From contig CANITF010000021.1 of assembly GCA_947470515.1 (NCBI GenBank), positions 1 to 52,371 of the forward strand: a DNA stretch of 52,371 nt, read 5' to 3'. Position numbers and translations under genes: made by a program. The notes beneath the pieces were generated by a model, which saw only the letters and a list, made by a program, of their open reading frames with translations, was not told the origin of the DNA and did no database searches. The DNA is from Flavobacteriales bacterium (lineage in GTDB: Bacteria; Bacteroidota; Bacteroidia; Flavobacteriales_D; Crocinitomicaceae). Position 1 is the stretch's first letter, and each line of letters opens with the position of its first letter. Positions 33,516 through 42,663 of this stretch are shown here, one piece after another.

Positions 33516-34265
33516 TTACGATCTATCTGCTTCAAATAATACTTTTGTTTTATGTTTTAATGTTCTCAAAACAAATGAAATCAACAATCCTGAAGCCAAT
33601 GTGATTCCATAAACAATTTTGAAATGAGGTTGTCCAGTTGTAAACCAATTTCTTAAAAATGCAACGAAAACAAATCCAATAATTGTAGCTGTAACGCCAG
33701 AATATTCTCTTCTCAAGATAGTTTTCATTGAAAAAGGAATTTCAGTTTTGATATGATTTTTCATACTTGGCCAAAAAGGAGGAACTTTCATTGACCAATC
33801 AACATAATCTTGTCCAAATTTGCGTTCTAAGAATCTTTCTTCAGCAAACATTATACGTTCATAAAACAACCAAAAAAGCAATGAAACAACCAAAACAAAC
33901 CAAATGTTATAGGTGAACATTACAATTCCAATCCACATAAAATAATTTCCTAAATATAATGGATGCCGAACAGTTGAATAAATCCCTTTTGTGTTTAACG
34001 CATCCGCAACTTGTTCTTTTGTATTTCGTCCAGAAGTATGTTTACTGCTTGTACCAATAGCTATCGCCCTTATTACCTGACCTGAGAAAGAAAAAAGAAC
34101 ACAAGTTATGAACAAGATTAAATCAAGTTTTTCGTTTGAATCAAATAGCTGATAATCAGTGAAATAAACTGTTGGTATTGACATTAAAAACAAAATAACC
34201 GGTATTTGACCACGGTATTTGAACAGGATATTCCCGTTTTTTTCAAATGAGTGTACTAAAGCCAT
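33516..34265 (-). CDS. isoprenylcysteine carboxyl methyltransferase-like membrane protein
   Basis: A multi-spanning protein of 249 residues with about five or six hydrophobic segments. The family core is GIYSTVRHPLYLGNYFMWIG (about 93-112) and YERIMFAEERFLERKFGQDYVDW (about 135-157), matching the S-adenosylmethionine-binding region of the ICMT / phospholipid methyltransferase group. The bacterial substrate is unknown. Two more hydrophobic segments follow (about 187-205 and 217-235), beyond the usual family end. It diverges from the START-like gene. Confidence 0.83.
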   Translation of the reverse strand: MALVHSFEKNGNILFKYRGQIPVILFLMSIPTVYFTDYQLFDSNEKLDLILFITCVLFSFSGQVIRAIAIGTSSKHTSGRNTKEQVADALNTKGIYSTVRHPLYLGNYFMWIGIVMFTYNIWFVLVVSLLFWLFYERIMFAEERFLERKFGQDYVDWSMKVPPFWPSMKNHIKTEIPFSMKTILRREYSGVTATIIGFVFVAFLRNWFTTGQPHFKIVYGITLASGLLISFVLRTLKHKTKVLFEADRS

Positions 34266-34325
34266 TGAAAAGATTTATGTAAATTGCGTGTTTTGATGCG
34301 AAGTTAACACAAATTGACGATTACC

Positions 34326-34715
34326 ATGACTGAGAAAGTAAAATTTGAATTAGAATATCTTTTAAAAACATCACCAAAAGTTCTTGAGAACATGCTCTGC
34401 ACTCCCAGTGGATTAAGTGAATGGTTTGCTGATGATGTGAATATTAAGGATGATATTTTTACTTTTTTCTGGGACGGAAGTGAAGAAAAGGCACGTTTAT
34501 TATCAAAAAAAACAAGTTCTAAGGCTAGATTCAAATGGATTGAAGACGAAGAAGATGGTAATGAATGTTATTTCGAAATGGCTTTTGATATTGACCCTAT
34601 GACGAAAGTTGTTGTCATGACAATAACGGATTTCGCTGAAGAAGATGAATTAGAAGAGTCTCAAATGTTATGGGAACAACAAATAGGTGTTCTTAAACGG
34701 ATTCTAGGAGCATAA
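34326..34715 (+). CDS. START-like domain protein, 129 aa
   Basis: A small protein with a single START/Bet v1-like (AHSA1-type) fold. The chain opens with KVKFELEYLLKTSPKVLENMLCTPSGLSEWFADDVN, the typical first strand and helices, and ends in a long helix (EESQMLWEQQIGVLKRIL). ATG 34326 is chosen over an in-frame TTG at 34314 because it starts directly before the first strand. These proteins are conserved in Bacteroidota beside LptF/G permease genes, as here (69 bases before the permease). Its ligand is unknown. Confidence 0.86.
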   Translation: MTEKVKFELEYLLKTSPKVLENMLCTPSGLSEWFADDVNIKDDIFTFFWDGSEEKARLLSKKTSSKARFKWIEDEEDGNECYFEMAFDIDPMTKVVVMTITDFAEEDELEESQMLWEQQIGVLKRILGA

Positions 34716-34784
34716 TAACTGAATAAATCTCAAAATTGTTCGTTATTTATCTAATTTTGTAAGCATAAAAAAAGAAAAACACCA

Positions 34785-36269
34785 TTGAAACGTCTGTACG
34801 TTTTTAGTATTCGCTCCTTTGTAGGACCATTTTTTGTGACCTTGGTTATATCCATGTTCATACTTATCTTGCAATTTCTTTGGAAATACATTGATGATTT
34901 AATGGGTAAAGGGATTGATACACTGGTTGTTTTAGAATTACTTTTTTATGTATCCGCAAGTTTAATTCCACTTGCTCTTCCTTTAGCTATCTTACTTTCG
35001 TCAATTATGACGATTGGGAATTTAGCTGAAAGCAACGAATTAACAGCTTTAAAATCAAGTGGATTATCTCTTTACAAGATCTTAAAACCGCTAACCTTTG
35101 TCGTAATCGGAATTGCTTTTTTTACATTTTATTTTGCAAATTATGTGATTCCAGTTGCAAATTTAAAATGGCATTCGCTCATATATGATATTCAGAACAC
35201 AAAAATATCAGCTATTTTAACGCCTGGAGTTTACAGCAAGGAATTAGATGGTTACGCCATAAAGGTAGATTCTGGAACAGACGATCATTTTAAGGGAATT
35301 CTCATTCACGACCATACTGATCCAAAGGAAATTAAATCAGTTAGAGCGGAACAGGGTAAAATTTACAAATCAGAAAACGGAAAATATTTATTTTTTGAAT
35401 TAGAGAATGGCTATGTTACAGAAGAACTCTCACCTGAGGCACCAAATTATACGCCAGACGGTAAATTACACACGAATAACATTAACAACAGACCTTCTCG
35501 ACGATCAACATTTGAAAAAGCAACATACAAAATTGATTTAGCTGGATTTTCACTAAAACGCTCACAAGATGAGTTATTCGCCGACAAACATGAAATGTTA
35601 AATGTATTTCAAATCTATTCAGCCATTGATTCAATAAAAGTAAATGGTCAACAAATATCGAATAATTTTTTGCAGAGTATAAAAAATGATCACCCCTATT
35701 TTCAAGCGTATTACTTCAAAACAGATACATTGAATGCTAACAATGGTAATAAAAAAGATACGATTATTCCAGAACTAATTGAGTTTGATAAATTAAGCTC
35801 TTCGGATAAAGTTAAAGCAATCAGCATGACACAAGCGAAATTGAGAAGAAAAAATCAAAACCTTAACGGTCAGAAAGATTATATGATGAGTATCAATTAT
35901 GATATTAATGGCTATTTAATTGAGTTTCACCGTAAATTCGCATTAACATTTACCATAATTGTGCTTTTTTTCGTTGGAGCTCCTCTCGGTGCCATTGTGC
36001 GAAAAGGTGGATTTGGAGCACCAGTTGTTATCGCAGCGCTTCTGTTCATGATTTATTTTGTTTTGATAAGTGTTGGAGATAGTTTAGCAGAATCTCAAGT
36101 TGTATCTCCTTTTATAGGAATGTGGTTTGCATCAATGGTTTTAATGCCAATTGCATATATATTAATGAGAGCAGCAGCGAATGACTCACCTGTTTTCAGT
36201 AAAGATCGCTGGGTCAAGTTTTTTAAACGTTTTAAAAGAAAAAATGCGCATCCTTTACCTGACCAATAA
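34785..36269 (+). CDS. LptF/LptG family lipopolysaccharide export permease
   Basis: A membrane subunit of the LptBFG ABC transporter that extracts lipopolysaccharide from the inner membrane. Of its 494 residues, the first 120 hold three membrane segments (VGPFFVTLVISMFILILQF; LEEL-like amphipathic helix; VVIGIAFFTFYFANYVIPVANL), the middle is a periplasmic beta-jellyroll with an insertion, and the last 120 hold three more (TFTIIVLFFVGAPLGAIVRKGGFG is the family signature). The start is TTG 34785; a TAATTTTG box lies at 34752-34759. Two glycosyltransferase genes follow with overlaps. Confidence 0.92.
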   Translation: MKRLYVFSIRSFVGPFFVTLVISMFILILQFLWKYIDDLMGKGIDTLVVLELLFYVSASLIPLALPLAILLSSIMTIGNLAESNELTALKSSGLSLYKILKPLTFVVIGIAFFTFYFANYVIPVANLKWHSLIYDIQNTKISAILTPGVYSKELDGYAIKVDSGTDDHFKGILIHDHTDPKEIKSVRAEQGKIYKSENGKYLFFELENGYVTEELSPEAPNYTPDGKLHTNNINNRPSRRSTFEKATYKIDLAGFSLKRSQDELFADKHEMLNVFQIYSAIDSIKVNGQQISNNFLQSIKNDHPYFQAYYFKTDTLNANNGNKKDTIIPELIEFDKLSSSDKVKAISMTQAKLRRKNQNLNGQKDYMMSINYDINGYLIEFHRKFALTFTIIVLFFVGAPLGAIVRKGGFGAPVVIAALLFMIYFVLISVGDSLAESQVVSPFIGMWFASMVLMPIAYILMRAAANDSPVFSKDRWVKFFKRFKRKNAHPLPDQ

Positions 36270-37422
36270 ACCAATCTTTCCGATTGTCGATGGTGGTTGT
36301 AAAGCCATGCATCAATTTCTCAAATGCTTAATTCAGTGTGATTATACTATTGAGCACATTTGTTTTTCAACTCATAAACATTCGTTCGATTTTGAAAATT
36401 ATCCTAAGTCAATACTTGATAAGATACCTACATCTAATTTTGATATTGATACTAAGATTAAGGCAATTCCAGCTCTAAAGTCCTTAATAAATAGAAAATC
36501 TTATGTGGTATCACGGTTTAATAGTGGTGAATTTCATGTAAAATTAGATACTTTATTATCCATCGGGGATTTCACTCACATTATTCTCGAAAGCTTATTT
36601 CTTGCTCCATATATTGAAACATTTCGCAAAAGTTCGAAAGCTAAAATAATCCTTCGAACACACAATGTGGAGCACAAAATATGGAGACAACTCGCTTTGA
36701 ATACAAATAACCCATTCAAAAAATTCTATTTCAACAGACTTTCAGAGGATTTAAAAAAATATGAAATACAGAAATTAAAAACGGTAGATCTCATTGCAAC
36801 GATTACTGAAGAAGATTTCACAGCATTTGAGGAATTAGGAATTACATCACCAAAAACAATAATTCCTATTGCTATTGATCTTTCTGAAAACAAAGTAGAT
36901 TATTCAGTGACAAATTTGTTTTTTATTGGTTCAATGAACTGGAAACCAAATATTGAGGCTGTTGATTGGCTAGTAAATGAAATTTTACCTGCAGTCAAAA
37001 TTGTCTATCCTAAAATTGAACTCCATCTTGCTGGATCTTATATGGAAAAACAATTTCCTACAAGTGAAAACAAAGGAATTATAAACCATAGTTTTGTCAA
37101 CGATAGTCACAAATTCATGCAAAATAATGGGCTATTAATTTCCCCTATCCGGAGTGGTTCAGGTGTGCGTGTAAAATTACTTGAAGCAATGGCACTGGGT
37201 GTTCCTATAGTAACAACAAAAATTGGCGCAGTTGGAATTAAACATAACAACGCTGTTTATTTAGCAGAAACAACAGCAGAGTTCGTTTCTCAAATTATTG
37301 AATTGATTAAGTTTCAAGAAAAAAGAAGGGAACTTGGAGAAAAAGCCCGAAATTTCATTGAAGAAAACAACTCCGTTAGGAGTATATCGAACTATCTAAA
37401 TGACAGAATCAGCGAATTATAA
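36244..37422 (+). CDS. glycosyltransferase, GT4 family (first)
   Basis: A cytoplasmic sugar transferase, 392 residues. The start MRILYLTNKPIFPIVDGGCKAMHQFL is typical of GT-B donors. The C-terminal Rossmann half has IPIAIDL, FIGSMNWKPNIEAVDWLV (about 225-242) and the nucleotide-sugar motif RSGSGVRVKLLEAMALGVPIV (about 303-323, with Glu in the EA pair). ATG 36244 overlaps the end of the permease gene by 26 bases; an in-frame start at 36181 would overlap by 89 and adds an atypical leader. Sugar donor and acceptor are unknown; proximity to LptF/G suggests surface glycan work. Confidence 0.9.
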   Translation: MRILYLTNKPIFPIVDGGCKAMHQFLKCLIQCDYTIEHICFSTHKHSFDFENYPKSILDKIPTSNFDIDTKIKAIPALKSLINRKSYVVSRFNSGEFHVKLDTLLSIGDFTHIILESLFLAPYIETFRKSSKAKIILRTHNVEHKIWRQLALNTNNPFKKFYFNRLSEDLKKYEIQKLKTVDLIATITEEDFTAFEELGITSPKTIIPIAIDLSENKVDYSVTNLFFIGSMNWKPNIEAVDWLVNEILPAVKIVYPKIELHLAGSYMEKQFPTSENKGIINHSFVNDSHKFMQNNGLLISPIRSGSGVRVKLLEAMALGVPIVTTKIGAVGIKHNNAVYLAETTAEFVSQIIELIKFQEKRRELGEKARNFIEENNSVRSISNYLNDRISEL

Positions 37423-38584
37423 ACCCAAATTGGTTGTGATCCTTTCACGTTTCCCTTTTCCACTGGAGAAAGGCGACAAGCTGCGTGCATTCTATCAAAT
37501 CAAAGAATTATCGAAAGATTTTAGCATCTCTCTAATTGCTATTTCAAAGCAAAAAGTTCCTGCTAATTCCATTGAAAAATTGGATACATATTGTGACTCA
37601 ATTAATGTGATTCGAATAACTAATTGGAGTATATTCTGGAATTTATGCTTCTGCTTATTGAATAATAAACCGTTTCAAGTTGGTTATTTTTATTCTTTAA
37701 AAGGTGATTTAAACGTTAAACAATTACTTAATCAAATACAACCTAATTATATTTATTGTCAGTTAATTAGAGCTTCAGAATACGTGAAAAATTATCACGA
37801 TTGCCCAAAGACAATTGATTTTATGGATGCTTTGTCAAAAGGAATTGAAAGAAGAATTTCAAAAGCACCATGGTATTCAAAATGGCTTTTCCGGTCTGAA
37901 GCAAAAAGACTTACAATTTATGAAAGGTCCATTTTTGACTATTTTGAGAACAAAACAATTATTAGTGAGCAAGACAAAGAATACATTAGCCATCCTGATA
38001 AATCGAAAATCATTTGCATTCCAAATGGTATTGACGCTTCTTTTTTTGAAGAACAGGTTCACACTTCAGAATATGATTTAGTTTTTGTTGGCAATTTAAG
38101 TTACGCTCCAAATATTGAGGCGGTGGAATTCATTGCACATCAATTATTACCTAAAAACAACCAATTAACCTGTTTAATTTCAGGCGCCTCTCCCCGTTCT
38201 TCTGTTCAAAAAATAGCAAATTCAAATCAGCAAATCACTTTACAAGGTTGGGTTTCGGATATTCGAACTACGTATTGTAGAGGAAGAATTTTCATTGCAC
38301 CAATGATGATAGGGACTGGAATGCAAAATAAACTTTTGGAAGCAATGGCACTAGGAATTCCATGCATCACAACAAGTTTGGCTAATAATGCCATAAACGC
38401 TATTCATCTTGAAACAATATATGTAGCAAATACTGTTAATGAATTTCTGAAAGCAATTGAAATCCTGACATCAAATACGGAACTTTATCAGCGTATTGCT
38501 CAACAGGGAAGAGATTTTGTTCTCAAAAACTATCAGTGGGGAAATGCAACCTCGGTATTAAAAGAAACGATTTTATTGAAGTAA
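37400..38584 (+). CDS. glycosyltransferase, GT4 family (second)
   Basis: A GT-B sugar transferase of 394 residues. The N-terminus LSRFPFPLEKGDKLRAFYQIKELS resembles the exosortase/PEP-CTERM-associated glycosyltransferases (TIGR03087-type), although no exosortase gene is seen here. The C-terminal half has FVGNLSYAPNIEAVEFI (about 229-245) and IGTGMQNKLLEAMALGIPCI (about 304-323). It overlaps the first glycosyltransferase gene by 23 bases, which supports translational coupling. The two are paralogues of each other. Confidence 0.9.
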   Translation: MTESANYKPKLVVILSRFPFPLEKGDKLRAFYQIKELSKDFSISLIAISKQKVPANSIEKLDTYCDSINVIRITNWSIFWNLCFCLLNNKPFQVGYFYSLKGDLNVKQLLNQIQPNYIYCQLIRASEYVKNYHDCPKTIDFMDALSKGIERRISKAPWYSKWLFRSEAKRLTIYERSIFDYFENKTIISEQDKEYISHPDKSKIICIPNGIDASFFEEQVHTSEYDLVFVGNLSYAPNIEAVEFIAHQLLPKNNQLTCLISGASPRSSVQKIANSNQQITLQGWVSDIRTTYCRGRIFIAPMMIGTGMQNKLLEAMALGIPCITTSLANNAINAIHLETIYVANTVNEFLKAIEILTSNTELYQRIAQQGRDFVLKNYQWGNATSVLKETILLK

Positions 38585-38616
38585 TTATAAGTGATAGTTA
38601 CTAGTTGCGAATTAAT

Positions 38617-38670
38617 TTGGTCACTGAGCCGGACCCTTGAGTTTATCGAAGGGTCGAAGTGCCAAATCAT
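38617..38670. repeat. dispersed repeat copy with an internal hairpin
   Basis: ATTTGGTCACTGAG and TCGAAGTGCCAAAT are the two ends of the dispersed element (reverse orientation to 4690). Between them GACCCTTGAGTTTATCGAAG-GGTC is inserted, so this copy is longer than the others. It follows the glycosyltransferase operon and precedes the ribBA promoter. Confidence 0.75.
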
Positions 38671-38697
38671 GAATCCCAAATCCCGCATCAAAATCCC

Positions 38698-38727
38698 TTG
38701 AGGTATGGGAATTTTACTGTAATTTTG
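38698..38727 (+). promoter_or_regulatory. promoter of ribBA
   Basis: CTTG, with TTG at 38698-38700, is followed after exactly 19 bases by TAATTTTG (38720-38727), fitting the Bacteroidota consensus. ATG 38746 lies 18 bases downstream of the -7 box. Confidence 0.65.
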
Positions 38728-38745
38728 CAACTCGAAAAATAGCCA

Positions 38746-39960
38746 ATGGAATTTACATTAAATACTATCGAAGAAGCGATAGCAGAAATCAAAGAAGGAA
38801 GAGTGATTATCGTTGTTGACGATGAAGACAGAGAGAATGAAGGTGATTTTCTAACAGCAGCTCGAAATGTAACTCCTGAAGTCATCAATTTCATGGCAAC
38901 ACACGGAAGAGGTTTAATATGCGCTCCATTAGTGGAAGATAGATGCGATGAACTTGGATTAGACCTAATGGTTCATTCCAATTCAGCAACCTACGAAACA
39001 CCATTTACTGTTTCTGTGGATTTGAATGGACATGGCTGTACGACTGGAATCTCAGCGAGCGACCGTTCCAAAACAATTTTAGCATTAATTGATCCTGCAA
39101 CAAAACCGGATGACTTAGGAAAACCTGGACATATTTTTCCTTTAAGAGCGAAGAAAGGTGGCGTTTTACGTCGCGCGGGTCATACAGAAGCTGCTACTGA
39201 CCTTTCACGATTGGCAGGATTTGAATCAGCTGGTGTAATCGTTGAAATCTTAAACGAAGACGGAACAATGGCCAGATTACCTGAATTGTTTGTCATTGCA
39301 CAAAAATTTAATTTAAAAATCGTTTCAATTGCAGATTTAATTGAATATCGTATAAAAAACGAATCGCTGATTGAGCGTATTGTGGATGTGAAAATGCCAA
39401 CAACCCATGGAGATTTCCAACTCATTGCATTCAAAGAAATCAACAGCGAACAAGAGCATTTAGCGTTGATGAAAGGGACGTGGGAAAAAGATGAAGCTGT
39501 TTTAGTTCGCGTTCATTCTTCTTGTATTACAGGTGATATATTCGGGTCTTGTCGTTGCGACTGTGGACCACAATTGCATAAAGCAATGGAAATGATTGAA
39601 TCTGAAGGAAAAGGTGTGATTGTATACATGAATCAAGAAGGCCGAGGAATTGGTCTTATGAATAAATTGAAAGCGTATAAATTACAGGAAGAAGGCTACG
39701 ACACTTTAGAAGCGAATATCAAACTTGGATTTAAAGGCGATGAGCGCGATTATGGAATTGGCGCGCAAATCATTCGTTCATTAGGCGTTTCTAAAATGAA
39801 ATTAATGTCAAACAACCCTACCAAAAGAACTGGTTTGGTCGGTTATGGCTTAGAAATAACAGAAAACATAGCACTTGAAATTGAAAGTAATATTCACAAT
39901 GAATTGTACTTGCAAACGAAGCGCGATAAGATGGGACATGTTTTGAAAATGAAAAAATAA
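38746..39960 (+). CDS. ribBA: bifunctional 3,4-dihydroxy-2-butanone-4-phosphate synthase / GTP cyclohydrolase II
   Basis: Catalyses the two entry steps of riboflavin synthesis. Residues 1-205 are the RibB domain with [11 protein letters not shown] (25-35) and [13 protein letters not shown] (146-158). Residues 206-404 are the RibA domain with the zinc ligands Cys260, Cys271 and Cys273 in [16 protein letters not shown], and the GTP-site NQEGRGIG. The 404-residue length is normal for the fusion. The lolD-like gene starts within its stop codon (TAATG), so the two are translated together. No FMN riboswitch is seen in the 160-base upstream region. Confidence 0.97.
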   Translation: MEFTLNTIEEAIAEIKEGRVIIVVDDEDRENEGDFLTAARNVTPEVINFMATHGRGLICAPLVEDRCDELGLDLMVHSNSATYETPFTVSVDLNGHGCTTGISASDRSKTILALIDPATKPDDLGKPGHIFPLRAKKGGVLRRAGHTEAATDLSRLAGFESAGVIVEILNEDGTMARLPELFVIAQKFNLKIVSIADLIEYRIKNESLIERIVDVKMPTTHGDFQLIAFKEINSEQEHLALMKGTWEKDEAVLVRVHSSCITGDIFGSCRCDCGPQLHKAMEMIESEGKGVIVYMNQEGRGIGLMNKLKAYKLQEEGYDTLEANIKLGFKGDERDYGIGAQIIRSLGVSKMKLMSNNPTKRTGLVGYGLEITENIALEIESNIHNELYLQTKRDKMGHVLKMKK

Positions 39961-40619
39961 TGTTAGTAGCAAAAGGGATATTTAAATCGTATGATTCACT
40001 TCAAATACTTAAAGGCATTGACCTTGAAGTTAAAGAAGGTGAAGTAATTTCTATCGTAGGTTCTTCTGGCGCTGGAAAAACGACCCTTTTACAAATACTT
40101 GGAACATTAGACAAACCAGATCAAGGAACAGTAGAAATTGACGGTATAAATCCGTTTACCCTAAGCTCTAAAAAATTATCTGCTTTTAGAAACCAATCGG
40201 TAGGATTCATTTTTCAATCACACCAATTACTTCCTGAATTCACAGCACTTGAAAATGTTATTCTTCCAGCATTGATTAAAGGTGAATCTTTGGAAAAAGC
40301 TAAAATAGAAGGTTTGCGCTTGTTAGAAATCATTGGACTAAAAGAACGTTCAGAACACAAGCCAAATGAACTTTCAGGCGGTGAACAGCAACGAATTGCG
40401 GTTTGTCGTGCATTGATTAACCGTCCCAAAGTAATATTTGCTGACGAACCATCGGGAAATCTTGATTCACATAATTCAGAAGAATTGCACAAACTGTTTT
40501 TTCAGTTGCGAGACGAATTCAAACAAACTTTTGTCATTGTAACGCATAATGAGTCTTTGGCAAATATGACTGATCGCAAATTGGTTATGAAAGATGGGTT
40601 TATTGTTTCAGGGAATTGA
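39960..40619 (+). CDS. lolD: ABC transporter ATP-binding protein, LolD type
   Basis: ATPase of the MacB/LolD group. Walker A GSSGAGKT (34-41), signature LSGGEQQR (138-145) and Walker [13 protein letters not shown] (158-169) are intact. The 219-residue length and [17 protein letters not shown] region match LolD, which drives lipoprotein release from the inner membrane. No LolC/E permease gene is adjacent, so its partner must be elsewhere; FtsE- or MacB-type roles remain possible. It overlaps ribBA by one base and is followed by the TIGR02757 gene after three bases. Confidence 0.88.
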   Translation: MLVAKGIFKSYDSLQILKGIDLEVKEGEVISIVGSSGAGKTTLLQILGTLDKPDQGTVEIDGINPFTLSSKKLSAFRNQSVGFIFQSHQLLPEFTALENVILPALIKGESLEKAKIEGLRLLEIIGLKERSEHKPNELSGGEQQRIAVCRALINRPKVIFADEPSGNLDSHNSEELHKLFFQLRDEFKQTFVIVTHNESLANMTDRKLVMKDGFIVSGN

Positions 40620-40622
40620 TAC

Positions 40623-41381
40623 ATGAATTTTCAAGAATTAACTGATTTCCTCAATTTCAAGGCGGAACAATACGAAAATCCAATATTCTTAGAAAGTGAT
40701 CCAATACAACTTCCACATCGTTTTTCTAAGAAAGAAGATATTGAAATAGTGGGATTTCTAATTTCAACCATTGCTTGGGGAAATCGAAAAAGCATTATCA
40801 AAAGTGGTGAGCGCTTGTTGGAAATCATGGAGCAAGATCCTTTTGAATTTATCAAAGCATACAATTCTAGGAATCTAGAACATTCGAGTTTTGTTCACAG
40901 AACATTTAATGTGATTGATTTAGATTTCTATTTCAGAAGCTTACAAAATATCTACAAAACTGGGTCCTTAGAAAGTGCATTTGAAAACACTAGTTCTATC
41001 GATAGTGTACAAGGAAGAATTATTTCTTTTCGCACTAAATTCATGGAAGTTGAGCATTTGGGTCGTTCTCACAAACACCTTTCCAATCCAGCAAAGAATT
41101 CTGCAGCAAAACGCCTGAATATGTATCTGAGATGGATGGTTAGGGATTCAAAAAAAGGAGTAGATTTTGGAATTTGGAGTTCGATTCCGACAAGTAAATT
41201 GTATCTTCCTCTTGATGTTCACACGAGCAATAACTCTCGCAGACTTGGACTTTTAACACGCAAACAAGATGACTGGAAAGCATTAGAAGAATTAATGGCT
41301 CAACTTCAACTAATGGACCCGATAGATCCTGTTAAGTACGATTTTGCGCTTTTTGGGTTAGGGGCTTTTGAGAAGTTTTAA
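40623..41381 (+). CDS. TIGR02757 (DUF2400) family protein, 252 aa
   Basis: A conserved protein of unknown function found in Bacteroidota and some other bacteria. Recognisable landmarks are the IVGFLISTIAWGNRKSI segment (about 40-56), KRLNMYLRWMVRDSKKGVDFGIW (about 160-182) and LYLPLDVHTSNNSRRLGL (about 190-207), which resemble DNA-glycosylase-like helical proteins at the level of pattern only. It belongs to the operon ribBA - lolD - this gene. A role in DNA repair would be a guess. Confidence 0.88.
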   Translation: MNFQELTDFLNFKAEQYENPIFLESDPIQLPHRFSKKEDIEIVGFLISTIAWGNRKSIIKSGERLLEIMEQDPFEFIKAYNSRNLEHSSFVHRTFNVIDLDFYFRSLQNIYKTGSLESAFENTSSIDSVQGRIISFRTKFMEVEHLGRSHKHLSNPAKNSAAKRLNMYLRWMVRDSKKGVDFGIWSSIPTSKLYLPLDVHTSNNSRRLGLLTRKQDDWKALEELMAQLQLMDPIDPVKYDFALFGLGAFEKF

Positions 41382-41470
41382 ATAAGTGTTAATCTGGGGA
41401 AACTATTTTTATTTTTTATCCCGCTGAACCCGCTGAAATGCGCAGATGATTTCCAAAATAGTGTTGTCTC

Positions 41471-42514
41471 TTATTTCAGTAAATCACTATTGTCAAAATT
41501 AAAATCTTGAATGAGAACTTGAATTGCTCCATTTAATTGTCCATTCATTCCGTTCCAACCATTGGTTCCGCTAGCACCATTTGAGACTGGTTTTTGTCCA
41601 GCCATCGCAGTTCCTGCCTTACCTCCTTTTCCACCAACTCCATTAGACCCACCTTTCCCTGAAACGCTTGAAAGATCCAAATTCTTTTCAATTGTAATTG
41701 CATTGTTGTGAATAAAAACTTCAATATTCCCTCCATTTCCTCCATTTGCTCCATTTCCACCATTTCCACCTGTTCCACCATAGCCAGGATTTTTAGGTTT
41801 AGAAGTATTTATAATACCGTCATTCCCTTTGCTTCCGTCTCCACCTGTTCCGCCATTTCCGCCATTTCCTCCATTGGAAAGAATCGTTAAAAGTTTTGGT
41901 TGGTCGAATTCCTTGAGATTGTAATATGTTTTAGTAAAAGTTAGTTGGTCGACAACTAAAATTTGATAGCGTGTTTTCTCCTTCCATATGTAAACATGAA
42001 TATTCATTCCATGTTGACCATTCTCACCATTTAATCCTGATTCACCATTTTTGCCATCTTGAAAAATTGACGGTGTATTAGCATTTTTTCCATTTGCACC
42101 ATTTCTTCCATTAGAACCTGAATAATTAACAGTTAATGGCCCATAAAAATTCAAGTAAACACTATCTTTTTGAGTATAAACCATGTCTTTTTTACAATTC
42201 AATTCATATACAATATTAACAACTGAATCATTGAATCTAATAGGGCGTTCAACAATTATAAGTTCGTCTTTACGCAATCCAACTTGAATTACATCCCTAT
42301 TCAGTTTCAATTTATGGTTTTGCGTAATATCTAATTCCGTTCGATCTTTCATTTTCAATATAATTTTCCCATTGAAATTGCTTCCATAATTTAAGGGTTG
42401 ATTCGTGTTGTATTCGATATTAATACGTGAAATATCATCAATATCAATGCTTTTAAAGTTCTTACAACTATTGAGAATGAAAATAACAAGGCAGAAAATA
42501 AATAATTTTGACAT
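41471..42514 (-). CDS. glycine-rich, collagen-like lipoprotein, 347 aa
   Basis: ATG 42514 gives MSKLFIFCLVIFILNSCKN, a lipoprotein signal with lipobox (LNSC). Residues about 20-125 are a beta-rich domain. From about 130 the chain turns into Gly-x-x-Gly and Gly-Gly-x repeats (GSNGRNGANGKNAN, then NGGNGGNGGTGGDGSKGN and GGNGGNGANGGNGGN), interrupted by a short beta-rich segment at about 170-210. Such stretches resemble collagen-like or other glycine-rich surface proteins. It is probably exposed at the outer membrane. An in-frame TTG upstream (42541) adds a leader and is rejected. It converges on the TIGR02757 gene. Confidence 0.72.
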   Translation of the reverse strand: MSKLFIFCLVIFILNSCKNFKSIDIDDISRINIEYNTNQPLNYGSNFNGKIILKMKDRTELDITQNHKLKLNRDVIQVGLRKDELIIVERPIRFNDSVVNIVYELNCKKDMVYTQKDSVYLNFYGPLTVNYSGSNGRNGANGKNANTPSIFQDGKNGESGLNGENGQHGMNIHVYIWKEKTRYQILVVDQLTFTKTYYNLKEFDQPKLLTILSNGGNGGNGGTGGDGSKGNDGIINTSKPKNPGYGGTGGNGGNGANGGNGGNIEVFIHNNAITIEKNLDLSSVSGKGGSNGVGGKGGKAGTAMAGQKPVSNGASGTNGWNGMNGQLNGAIQVLIQDFNFDNSDLLK

Positions 42515-42651
42515 AAAGTGATTTTTTATTTGAAAGTTCAAATATACAAAAAGTGCGCTTTGAGGACTTAATTAGTAGCACATTATTCAACTTTGGAATT
42601 AACGATTCTTCTAATTCTTTCAAATCACTTTTTTAGAAACAGAATTTTTGC

Positions 42652-42659
42652 TACATTTG
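42652..42659 (+). promoter_or_regulatory. -7 promoter box of the BatA-domain gene (leaderless arrangement)
   Basis: TACATTTG fits TAnnTTTG and is separated from ATG 42664 by only AAAC. TTTT lies at the -33 distance (42629-42632). The transcript is expected to start at or beside the ATG. Confidence 0.55.
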
Positions 42660-42663
42660 AAAC

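Noticed and set aside
38585-38745. FMN riboswitch upstream of ribBA
   Set aside because: The 160-base gap is filled by a dispersed repeat and a promoter; none of the conserved RFN-element sequence is seen.
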